NCBI GenBank assembly: GCA_037013495.1
Contig: CM072807.1
Span: 27,880,802 to 27,944,801 of the forward strand
DNA: 64,000 bases
Source: Hippophae tibetana
Taxonomy: Eukaryota; Streptophyta; Magnoliopsida; Rosales; Elaeagnaceae
Direction of reading: 5' to 3'
Shown here: piece after piece, positions 1-10,415 of the stretch
Numbering within the stretch: position 1 is the stretch's first letter
Layout of the letters: each line of letters opens with the position of its first letter
The notes under the pieces: generated by a model
The model's database searches: none
Seen by the model: only the letters and a program-made list of their open reading frames with translations
What the model was told of the DNA's origin: nothing
Program-made: the position numbers and the translations under genes

Positions 1-100
1 ACGTATTATTTAAATGCAGTGGAAACAAAATGGATGGTAAACATACCTCCTGCCATTGATAAAAATTATTTTATTTTTCAAAAATTTCACTTTCAACATC

Positions 101-180
101 GAGGCGGGTCAACCCGACCCGGTTTGACCCTAACGGATATCCGGTCGTATCTAGCTATTCCGGGGACGAAATCCAACGTT
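101..180. other. G+C-rich, CpG-rich core of the unit (example in M1)
   Basis: By hand count 45 of these 80 bases are G or C (56%), against about 29% for the first 540 bases and 15% for 241-360. The block carries roughly ten CpG dinucleotides. The same block recurs at the same offset in every unit except the truncated one at 52959. It contains the dyad and the CGGATACCCGGTC / TTCCGGGGACGG motifs, and most of the diagnostic differences between unit families lie in it. A dense methylation target is a reasonable inference in a plant or vertebrate. No function is demonstrated. Confidence 0.85.
106..130. other. Imperfect 25 bp dyad in the core (P-form example)
   Basis: The left arm GGGTCAA and right arm TTGACCC are exact reverse complements flanking an 11 bp centre. 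Within the centre, CCG pairs with CGG, so the only unpaired positions are one mismatched pair next to the arms and the middle three bases. Units with this form include M1, M2, M38, M43, M50, M53, M59, M61, M68, M78, M80, M92 and the even-numbered units M108-M116. Each arm contains TTGACC, which matches the plant WRKY W-box core TTGAC(C/T). That match is short and may be chance. Confidence 0.75.
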
Positions 181-240
181 CTTTTTATCAAAATTCTCAT
201 AATTCGATTTTTGAGTTATTGATGGTCTCAATTTGAAGTA

Positions 241-360
241 AAACATCATTTTAAATAAAAATTTAATTAATTAAGTAGATAAATACCTCACGATAAATTA
301 TATTTATTTTCTTCATTTTTTTCAATTTTAAATTCATAGAATCTCTCAAAAAGATATATT
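241..360. other. Extremely A+T-rich segment of the unit (example in M1)
   Basis: Only 18 of these 120 bases are G or C (15%). The stretch contains TTAATTAA and long A and T runs and recurs at the same offset in all units. It holds many of the family-specific differences: GAAAAAAAATTTAATTAACG in B-like units versus AAATAAAAATTTAATTAATG in A-like units. I see no gene or known RNA motif in it. Confidence 0.8.
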
Positions 361-1536
361 GAGACAATTTGAAATTTCCATATGCATCAAAAAAAGGAAA
401 ACAAAAAAATAAAATTACAATTCCCGTCATACAAAGCAAAAGAGAGATTTTTTCCAAAATGGCTCTCATAGTAAATGTTAGAATACAATTCAATCCAAAA
501 ACGATCAAAAAACCATATGAACGTATATTTTAAATGCAGCGGAAACAAAATGGATAGGAAATATACCTCCTGCCATTGATCAAAATTATTTTATTTTTCA
601 AAAATTTCAATTTCAACATCGAGGCGGGTCAACCCGACCCGGTTTGACCCTAATAGATACCCGGTCGTATCTAGCTATTTCGAGGACGGAATCCAACGTT
701 TTTTTTCAAAATTCTCATAATTCGATTTTTGAGTTATTGATGGTCTCAATTTGAATTAAAACATCATTTTAAATAAAAATTTAATTAATTAAGTAGATAA
801 ATACCTCACGATAAATTAGATTTATTTTCTTCATTTTTTTCAATTTTAAATTCATAGAATCTCTCAAAAAGATATATTGAGACAATTTGAAATTTCCATA
901 TGCATCAAAAAAAGGAAAACAAAAAAATAAAATTACAATTCCCGTCATACAAAACAAAAGAGAGATTTTTTCCAAAATGGCTCTGAGAGTAAATGTTAAA
1001 ATACAATTCAATCCAAAAACGTTCAAAAAACCATATGAACGTATAATTTAAATGCATCGGAAACAAAATGGATGGGAAACATACCTCCTGCCATTGATCA
1101 AAATTATTTTATTTTTAAAAAATTTCAGTTTCAACATAGAGGCGGGTCAACCTAACCCGGTTTGACCCTAACGGATACCCGGTCGTATCTAGCTATTCCG
1201 GGGACGGAATCCAACGTTCTTTTTATCAAAATTCTCATAAGTCGATTTCTGAGTTATTGATGGTCTCAATTTGAAGTAAAACATCATTTTAAATAAAAAA
1301 TTAATTAACAAAGTAGTAAATACCCACGATAAATTAGATTTATTTTCTTCATTTTTTTCAAATTTAAATTCATACAATCACTCAAAAAGATATATTGAGA
1401 CAATTTGAAATTTCCGTATGCATCAAAAAAAGGAAAACGAAAAAATAAAATTACAATTCCCTTCATACAAAGCAAAAGAGAGATTTTTTCAAAAATGGCT
1501 CTCATAGTAAATGTTAAAATACAATTCAATCCAAAA

Positions 1537-1560
1537 ACGTTCAAAAAACCATATGAACGT
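1537..1560. other. Conserved 7 bp inverted repeat, 10 bp spacer (example)
   Basis: ACGTTCA at 1537-1543 and TGAACGT at 1554-1560 are exact reverse complements around a 10 bp spacer. The element sits about 40 bp before each anchor and is kept in the majority of units. In one lineage (for example near 15536, 18127, 21238, 24866, 46663) the left arm has changed to AAGTTCA, and in some right-end units (55803, 56844, 57886) the right arm is altered (TGAACAA or TGAACGA). It could form a small hairpin or bind a dimeric protein. No function is known to me. Confidence 0.7.
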
Positions 1561-2179
1561 ATAATTTAAATGCACCGAAAACAAAATGGATGGGAAACAT
1601 ACCTCCTGCCATTGATCAAAATTATTTTATTTTTAAAAAATTTCAGTTTCAACATAGAGGCGGGTCAACCCAACCCGGTTTGACCCTAACGGATACCCGG
1701 TCGTATCTAGCTATTCCGGGGACGGAATCCAATGTTCTTTTTATCAAAATTCTCATAATTCGATTTCTGAGTTATTGACGGTCTCAATTTGAAGTAAAAC
1801 ATTATTTTGAAAAAAAATTTAATTAACGAAGTAGATAAATACCCACGATAAATAAGATTTATTTTCTTCATTTTTTTCAAGTTTAAATTCACAGAATCCC
1901 TCAAAAAGATATATTGAGACAATTTGAAATTTCCATATGCATCAAAAAAAGGAAAACAAAAAAATAAAATTACAATTCCCGTGAAACATAGCAAAAGAAA
2001 GATTTTTTTCAAAAATGGCTCTCATAGTAAATGGTAGAATACAATTCAATGCAAAAACGTTCAAAAAACAATATGAACGTATAATTAAAATGCAGCGGAA
2101 ACAAAATGGATGGGAAAGATACCTCCTGCCATTGATCAAAATTTTTATTTTTGAAAAATTTCACTTTCAACATCGAGGC

Positions 2180-2194
2180 GGGTCAACATGACCC
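2180..2194. other. Alternative 15 bp dyad GGGTCA-ACA-TGACCC (M5 example)
   Basis: In most units CCCGACCC is replaced by CATGACCC. This destroys the longer dyad but makes a shorter, perfect one: GGGTCA, spacer ACA, TGACCC. By eye roughly 80 of the 124 units carry it, including almost all of M5-M37. The inner part GGTCAnnnTGACC is identical to the textbook estrogen-response-element palindrome (inverted repeat with a 3 bp spacer). That would matter only if the host were an animal. In a plant it is more likely a coincidence or a structural dyad. Confidence 0.75.
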
Positions 2195-5100
2195 AGTTTT
2201 ACCCTAACGGATACTCGGTCCTATCTTGCTATTCCGGGGACGGAATCCAGCGTTCTTTTTATCAAAATTCTCATAATTCGATTTCTGAGTGATTGATGGT
2301 CACAATATGAAGTAAAACATAATTTTAAATAAAAATTTAATTAATGAAGTAGATAAATACCCACGATAAATTAGATTTATTTTCTACATTTTTTCAAGTT
2401 TAAATTCCCAGAATCACTAAAAAAGATATATTGAGACAATTTGAAATTTTCTATATGCATCAAAAAAAGGAAATCGAAAAACCAAAAATTTTAATTGCCG
2501 TGAAAGAGAGCAAAAGAGAGATTTTTCCAAAAATGGCTCTCAATGTAAATGTTAGAGTAGAATTCAATCCAAAAACGTTCAAAAAACGATATGAACGTAT
2601 AATTTAAATGCAGCAGAAACAAAATGGATTGAAAACATACCTCCTACCATTGATCAAAATTTTTTATTTTTGAAAAATTTCACTTTCAACATCGAGGCGG
2701 GTCAACATGACCCAGTTTTACCCTAACGGATACCCGGTCATATCTTGCTATTCCGGGGACGGGATCCAGCGTTCTTTTTATCAAAATTCTCATAATTCGA
2801 TTTCTGAGTTATTGACGGTCTCAATTTGAAGTAAAACATTATTTTGAAAAAAAATTTAATTAACGAAGTAGATAAATACCCACGATAAATAAGATTTATT
2901 TTCTTCATTTTTTTCAAGTTTAAATTCACAGAATCCCTCAAAAAGATATATTGAGACAATTTGAAATTTCCATATGCATCAAAAAAAGGAAAACAAAAAA
3001 ATAAAATTACAATTCCCGTGAAACATAGCAAAAGAAAGATTTTTTTCAAAAATGGCTCTCATAGTAAATGGTAGAATACAATTCAATGCAAAAACGTTCA
3101 AAAAACGATATGAACGTATAATTAAAATGCAGCGGAAACAAAATGGATGGGAAAGATACCTCCTGCCATTGATCAAAATTTTTATTTTTGAAAAATTTCA
3201 CTTTCAACATCGAGGCGGGTCAACATGACCCAGTTTTACCCTAACGGATACTCGGTCCTATCTTGCTATTCCGGGGACGGAATCCAGCGTTCTTTTTATC
3301 AAAATTCTCATAATTCGATTTCTGAGTGATTGATGGTCACAATATGAAGTAAAACATAATTTTAAATAAAAATTTAATTAATGAAGTAGATAAATACCCA
3401 CGATAAATTAGATTTATTTTCTACATTTTTTCAAGTTTAAATTCCCAGAATCACTAAAAAAGATATATTGAGACAATTTGAAATTTTCTATATGCATCAA
3501 AAAAAGGAAATCGAAAAACCTAAAATTTTAATTGCCGTGAAAGAGAGCAAAAGAGAGATTTTTCCAAAAACGGCTCTCAATGTAAATGTTAGAGTAGAAT
3601 TCAATCCAAAAACGTTCAAAAAACGATATGAACGTATAATTTAAATGCAGCAGAAACAAAATGGATTGAAAACATACCTCCTGCCATTGATCAAAATTTT
3701 TTATTTTTGAAAAATTTCACTTTCAACATCGAGGCGGGTCAACATGACTCAGTTTTACCCTAACGGATACCCGGTCATATCTTGCTATTCCGGGGACGGG
3801 ATCCAGCGTGCTTTTTATCAAAATTCTCATAATTCGATTTCTGAGTTATTGACGGTCTCAATTTGAAGTAAAACATTATTTTGAAAAAAAATTTAATTAA
3901 CGAAGTAGATAAATACCCACGATAAATAAGATTTATTTTCTTCATTTTTTTCAAGTTTAAATTCACAGAATCCCTCAAAAAGATATATTGAGACAATTTG
4001 AAATTTCCATATGCATCAAAAAAAGGAAAACAAAAAAATAAAATTACAATTCCCGTGAAACATAGCAAAAGAAAGATTTTTTTCAAAAATGGCTCTCATA
4101 GTAAATGGTAGAATACAATTCAATGCAAAAACGTTCAAAAAACGATATGAACGTATAATTAAAATGCAGCGGAAACAAAATGGATGGGAAAGATACCTCC
4201 TGCCATTGATCAAAATTTTTATTTTTGAAAAATTTCACTTTCAACATCGAGGCGGGTCAACATGACCCAGTTTTACCCTAACGGATACTCGGTCCTATCT
4301 TGCTATTCCGGGGACGGAATCCAGCGTTCTTTTTATCAAAATTCTCATAATTCGATTTCTGAGTGATTGATGGTCACAATATGAAGTAAAACATAATTTT
4401 AAATAAAAATTTAATTAATGAAGTAGATAAATACCCACGATAAATTATATTTATTTTCTACATTTTTTCAAGTTTAAATTCCCAGAATCACTAAAAAAGA
4501 TATATTGAGACAATTTGAAATTTTCTATATGCATCAAAAAAAGGAAATCGAAAAACCTAAAATTTTAATTGCCGTGAAAGAGAGCAAAAGAGAGATTTTT
4601 CCAAAAACGGCTCTCAATGTAAATGTTAGAGTAGAATTCAATCCAAAAACGTTCAAAAAACGATATGAACGTATAATTTAAATGCAGCAGAAACAAAATG
4701 GATTGAAAACATACCTCCTGCCATTGATCAAAATTTTTTATTTTTGAAAAATTTCACTTTCAACATCGAGGCGGGTCAACATGACCCAGTTTTACCCTAA
4801 CGGATACCCGGTCATATCTTGCTATTCCGGGGACGGGATCCAGCGTGCTTTTTATCAAAATTCTCATAATTCGATTTCTGAGTTATTGACGGTCTCAATT
4901 TGAAGTAAAACATTATTTTGAAAAAAAATTTAATTAACGAAGTAGATAAATACCCACGATAAATAAGATTTATTTTCTTCATTTTTTTCAAGTTTAAATT
5001 CACAGAATCCCTCAAAAAGATATATTGAGACAATTTGAAATTTCCATATGCATCAAAAAAAGGAAAACAAAAAAATAAAATTACAATTCCTGTGAAACAT

Positions 5101-8100
5101 AGCAAAAGAAAGATTTTTTTCAAAAATGGCTCTCATAGTAAATGGTAGAATACAATTCAATGCAAAAACGTTCAAAAAACGATATGAACGTATAATTAAA
5201 ATGCAGCGGAAACAAAATGGATGGGAAAGATACCTCCTGCCATTGATCAAAATTTTTATTTTTGAAAAATTTCACTTTCAACATCGAGGCGGGTCAACAT
5301 GACCCAGTTTTACCCTAACGGATACTCGGTCCTATCTTGCTATTCCGGGGACGGAATCCAGCGTTCTTTTTATCAAAATTCTCATAATTCGATTTCTGAG
5401 TGATTGATGGTCACAATATGAAGTAAAACATAATTTTAAATAAAAATTTAATTAATGAAGTAGATAAATACCCACGATAAATTAGATTTATTTTCTACAT
5501 TTTTTCAAGTTTAAATTCCCAGAATCACTAAAAAAGATATATTGAGACAATTTGAAATTTTCTATATGCATCAAAAAAAGGAAATCGAAAAACCTAAAAT
5601 TTTAATTGCCGTGAAAGAGAGCAAAACAGAGATTTTTCCAAAAATGGCTCTCAATGTAAATGTTAGAGTAGAATTCAATCCAAAAACGTTCAAAAAACGA
5701 TATGAACGTATAATTTAAATGCAGCAGAAACAAAATGGATTGAAAACATACCTCCTGCCATTGATCAAAATTTTTTATTTTTGAAAAATTTCACTTTCAA
5801 CATCGAGGCGGGTCAACATGACCCAGTTTTACCCTAACGGATACCCGGTCATATCTTGCTATTCCGGGGACGGGATCCAGCGTTCTTTTTATCAAAATTC
5901 TCATAATTCGATTTCTGAGTTATTGACGGTCTCAATTTGAAGTAAAACATTATTTTGAAAAAAAAATTAATTAACGAAGTAGATAAATACCCACGATAAA
6001 TAAGATTTATTTTCTTCATTTTTTTCAAGTTTAAATTCACAGAATCCCTCAAAAAGATATATTGAGACAATTTGAAATTTCCATATGCATCAAAAAAAGG
6101 AAAACAAAAAAATAAAATTACAATTCCCGTGAAACATAGCAAAAGAAAGATTTTTTTCAAAAATGGCTCTCATAGTAAATGGTAGAATACAATTCAATGC
6201 AAAAACGTTCAAAAAACGATATGAACGTATAATTAAAATGCAGCGGAAACAAAATGGATGGGAAAGATACCTCCTGCCATTGATCAAAAAATTTATTTTT
6301 GAAAAATTTCACTTTCAACATCGAGGCGGGTCAACATGACCCAGTTTTACCCTAACGGATACTCGGTCCTATCTTGCTATTCCGGGGACGGAATCCAGCG
6401 TTCTTTTTATCAAAATTCTCATAATTCGATTTCTGAGTGATTGATGGTCACAATATGAAGTAAAACATAATTTTAAATAAAAATTTAATTAATGAAGTAG
6501 ATAAATACCCACGATAAATTAGATTTATTTTCTACATTTTTTCAAGTTTAAATTCCCAGAATCACTAAAAAAGATATATTGAGACAATTTGAAATTTTCT
6601 ATATGCATCAAAAAAAGGAAATCGAAAAACCTAAAATTTTAATTGCCGTGAAAGAGAGCAAAACAGAGATTTTTCCAAAAATGGCTCTCAATGTAAATGT
6701 TAGAGTAGAATTCAATCCAAAAACGTTCAAAAAACGATATGAACGTATAATTTAAATGCAGCAGAAACAAAATGGATTGAAAACATACCTCCTGCCATTG
6801 ATCAAAATTTTTTATTTTTGAAAAATTTCACTTTCAACATCGAGGCGGGTCAACATGACCCAGTTTTACCCTAACGGATACCCGGTCATATCTTGCTATT
6901 CCGGGGACGGGATCCAGCGTTCTTTTTATCAAAATTCTCATAATTCGATTTCTGAGTTATTGACGGTCTCAATTTAAAGTAAAACATTATTTTGAAAAAA
7001 AAATTAATTAACGAAGTAGATAAATACCCACGATAAATAAGATTTATTTTCTTCATTTTTTTCAAGTTTAAATTCACAGAATCCCTCAAAAAGATATATT
7101 GAGACAATTTGAAATTTCCATATGCATCAAAAAAAGGAAAACAAAAAAATAAAATTACAATTCCCGTGAAACATAGCAAAAGAAAGATTTTTTTCAAAAA
7201 TGGCTCTCATAGTAAATGGTAGAATACAATTCAATGCAAAAACGTTCAAAAAACGATATGAACGTATAATTAAAATGCAGCGGAAACAAAATGGATGGGA
7301 AAGATACCTCCTGCCATTGATCAAAATTTTTATTTTTGAAAAATTTCACTTTCAACATCGAGGCGGGTCAACATGACCCAGTTTTACCCTAACGGATACT
7401 CGGTCCTATCTTGCTATTCCGGGGACGGAATCCAGCGTTCTTTTTATCAAAATTCTCATAATTCGATTTCTGAGTGATTGATGGTCACAATATGAAGTAA
7501 AACATAATTTTAAATAAAAATTTAATTAATGAAGTAGATAAATACCCACGATAAATTAGATTTATTTTCTACATTTTTTCAAGTTTAAATTCCCAGAATC
7601 ACTAAAAAAGATATATTGAGACAATTTGAAATTTTCTATATGCATCAAAAAAAGGAAATCGAAAAACCTAAAATTTTAATTGCCGTGAAAGAGAGCAAAA
7701 GAGAGATTTTTCCAAAAATGGCTCTCAATGTAAATGTTAGAGTAGAATTCAATCCAAAAACGTTCAAAAAACGATATGAACGTATAATTTAAATGCAGCA
7801 GAAACAAAATGGATTGAAAACATACCTCCTGCCATTGATCAAAATTTTTTATTTTTGAAAAATTTCACTTTCAACATCGAGGCGGGTCAACATGACCCAG
7901 TTTTACCCTAACGGATACCCGGTCATATCTTGCTATTCCGGGGACGGGATCCAGCGTTCTTTTTATCAAAATTCTCATAATTCGATTTCTGAGTTATTGA
8001 CGGTCTCAATTTGAAGTAAAACATTATTTTGAAAAAAAATTTAATTAACGAAGTAGATAAATACCCACGATAAATAAGATTTATTTTCTTCATTTTTTTC

Positions 8101-8165
8101 AAGTTTAAATTCACAGAATCCCTCAAAAAGATATATTGAGACAATTTGAAATTTCCATATGCATC

Positions 8166-8191
8166 AAAAAAAGGAAAACAAAAAAATAAAA
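8166..8191. other. Clustered A-tracts after ATATGCATC (example)
   Basis: Four A-runs of 7, 4, 7 and 4 bases follow each other, separated by GG, C and T. The same cluster follows ATATGCATC in essentially every unit, with small variants (AAAACGAAAAAATAAAA, or AAATCGAAAAACC in the other lineage). Clustered A-tracts tend to bend or stiffen DNA, a common feature of satellites. The spacing is shorter than a helical turn, so the net curvature is uncertain. Confidence 0.6.
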
Positions 8192-9897
8192 TTACAATTC
8201 CCGTGAAACATAGCAAAAGAAAGTTTTTTTCAAAAATGGCTATCATAGTAAATGGTAGAATACAATTCAATGCAAAAACGTTCAAAAAACGATATGAACG
8301 TATAATTAAAATGCAGCGGAAACAAAATGGATGGGAAAGATACCTCCTGCCATTGATCAAAATTTTTATTTTTGAAAAATTTCACTTTCAACATCGAGGC
8401 GGGTCAACATGACCCAGTTTTACCCTAACGGATACTCGGTCCTATCTTGCTATTCCGGGGACAGAATCCAGCGTTCTTTTTATCAAAATTCTAATAATTC
8501 GATTTCTGAGTGATTGATGGTCACAATATGAAGTAAAACATAATTTTAAATAAAAATTTAATTAATGAAGTAGATAAATACCCACGATAAATTAGATTTA
8601 TTTTCTACATTTTTTCAAGTTTAAATTCCCAGAATAACTAAAAAAGATATATTGAGACAATTTGAAATTTTCTATATGCATCAAAAAAAGGAAATCGAAA
8701 AACCTAAAATTTTAATTGCCGTGAAAGAGAGCAAAAGAGAGATTTTTCCAAAAATGGCTCTCAATGTAAATGTTATAGTAGAATTCTATCCAAAAACGTT
8801 CAAAAAACGATATGAACGTATAATTTAAATGCAGCAGAAACAAAATGGATTGAAAACATACCTCCTGCCATTGATCAAAATTTTTTATTTTTGAAAAATT
8901 TCACTTTCAACATCGAGGCGGGTCAACATGACCCAGTTTTACCCTAACGGATACCCGGTCATATCTTGCTATTCCGGGGACGGGATCCAGCGTTCTTTTT
9001 ATCAAAATTCTCATAATTCGATTTCTGAGTTATTGACGGTCTCAATTTGAAGTAAAACATTATTTTGAAAAAAAAATTAATTAACGAAGTAGATAAATAC
9101 CCACGATAAATAAGATTTATTTTCTTCATTTTTTTCAAGTTTAAATTCACAGAATCCCTCAAAAAGATATATTGAGACAATTTGAAATTTCCATATGCAT
9201 CAAAAAAAGGAAAACAAAAAAATAAAATTACAATTCCCGTGAAACATAGCAAAAGAAAGATTTTTTTCAAAAATGGCTCTCATAGTAAATGGTAGAATAC
9301 AATTCAATGCAAAAACGTTCAAAAAACGATATGAACGTATAATTAAAATGCAGCGGAAACAATATGGATGGGAAAGATACCTCCTGCCATTGATCAAAAT
9401 TTTTATTTTTGAAAAATTTCACTTTCAACATCGAGGCGGGTCAACATGACCCAGTTTTACCCTAACGGATACTCGGTCCTATCTTGCTATTCCGGGGACG
9501 GAATCCAGCGTTCTTTTTATCAAAATTCTCATAATTCGATTTCTGAGTGATTGATGGTCACAATATGAAGTAAAACATAATTTTAAATAAAAATTTAATT
9601 AATGAAGTAGATAAATACCCACGATAAATTAGATTTATTTTCTACATTTTTTCAAGTTTAAATTCCCAGAATCACTAAAAAAGATATATTGAGACAATTT
9701 GAAATTTTCTATATGCATCAAAAAAAGGAAATCGAAAAACCTAAAATTTTAATTGCCGTGAAAGAGAGCAAAAGAGAGATTTTTCCAAAAATGGCTCTCA
9801 ATGTAAATGTTAGAGTAGAATTCAATCCAAAAACGTTCAAAAAACGATATGAACGTATAATTTAAATGCAGCAGAAACAAAATGGATTGAAAACATA

Positions 9898-10415
9898 CCT
9901 CCTGCCATTGATCAAAATTTTTTATTTTTGAAAAATTTCACTTTCAACATCGAGGCGGGTCAACATGACCCAGTTTTACCCTAACGGATACCCGGTCATA
10001 TCTTGCTATTCCGGGGACGGGATCCAGCGTTCTTTTTATCAAAATTCTCATAATTCGATTTCTGAGTGATTGATGGTCACAATATGAAGTAAAACATAAT
10101 TTTAAATAAAAATTTAATTAATGAAGTAGATAAATACCCACGATAAATTAGATTTATTTTCTACATTTTTCAAGTTTAAATTCCCAGAATCACTAAAAAA
10201 GATATATTGAGACAATTTGAAATTTTCTATATGCATCAAAAAAAGGAAATCGAAAAACCTAAAATTTTAATTGCCGTGAAAGAGAGCAAAAGAGAGATTT
10301 TTCCAAAAATGGCTCTCAATGTAAATGTTAGAGTAGAATTCAATCCAAAAACGTTCAAAAAACGATATGAACGTATAATTTAAATGCAGCAGAAACAAAA
10401 TGGATTGAAAACATA
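9898..10415. repeat. B/A hybrid unit inserted in the dimeric array (M20)
   Basis: The unit begins as B (TTGAAAACATAC anchor, ACCCGGTCATATC, GGACGGGATCC through 10021). It continues as A from 10068 on (GAGTGATTGATGGTCAC, then the A-type second half). The next unit (10416) is again a normal B. The local order is therefore A, B/A, B, A, and the spacing between equivalent B positions here is 1555 bp instead of 1037. The exchange point lies within the sequence shared by A and B, 10022-10067. Confidence 0.93.

Larger units (their letters stand above)
46..565 (+). repeat. Representative satellite unit (M1), anatomy
   Basis: This first complete unit runs anchor to anchor, 520 bp. In order it holds: the anchor at offset 0; a T/A-rich run of about 45 bp; a G+C-rich core at offsets ~55-135 that starts with GAGGCGGGTCAA and ends with CCGGGGACG; a segment with CTCATAATTCGATTT; and a very A+T-rich stretch at offsets ~195-315 containing TTAATTAA and CCCACGATAAATTAG (here CCTCACGATAAATTA). 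It then has GATATATTGAGACAATTTG, ATATGCATC followed by A-tracts, GGCTCTCATAGTAAATG, CAATTCAATCC and CATATGAACGTAT, ending before the next anchor. No shorter internal subrepeat is visible. About 520 bp is close to three nucleosome spacings of ~173 bp, but that link is speculative. Confidence 0.93.
1..1732. repeat. Left flank: divergent P-family units (M1-M4a)
   Basis: Anchors lie at 46, 566, 1084 and 1602. These units share GTCGTATCTAGC after the core, AACCCGACCCGG or CCTAACCCGG / CCCAACCCGG in the dyad, and in M1-M3 a CATACAAAGCAAAAGAG stretch not seen in the central array. The second half of M3 has the short form ACAAAGTAGTAAATACCC. The same markers return at about 51-54 kb and in M121 (62094), so this family persists at both sides of the more homogenised centre. 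M4 keeps the P form only up to about 1733. Confidence 0.85.

Noticed and set aside
101..130. CENP-B box in the core
   Set aside because: The core has A-GG-CGGG, as in the right part of the box, but the required TTCG at the left is CAAC. The TTCCGGGGACGGG region does not fit either.
120..140. Telomeric repeat (CCCTAA)
   Set aside because: ACCCTAACGG gives a single CCCTAA per unit and never a tandem run.
8220..8240. Frame-extending single-base deletion near 8226 as a meaningful event
   Set aside because: The loss of one base in a T-run (AAGTTTTTTTC) merges two short frames into one of 145 codons. It is ordinary homopolymer variation in a non-coding repeat or a sequencing slip.
8505..8520. Hammerhead ribozyme core (CTGANGA) in the unit
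   Set aside because: CTGAGTGATTGATGG is similar but has an extra base in the conserved core. I saw no matching GAAA stem arrangement on either strand.
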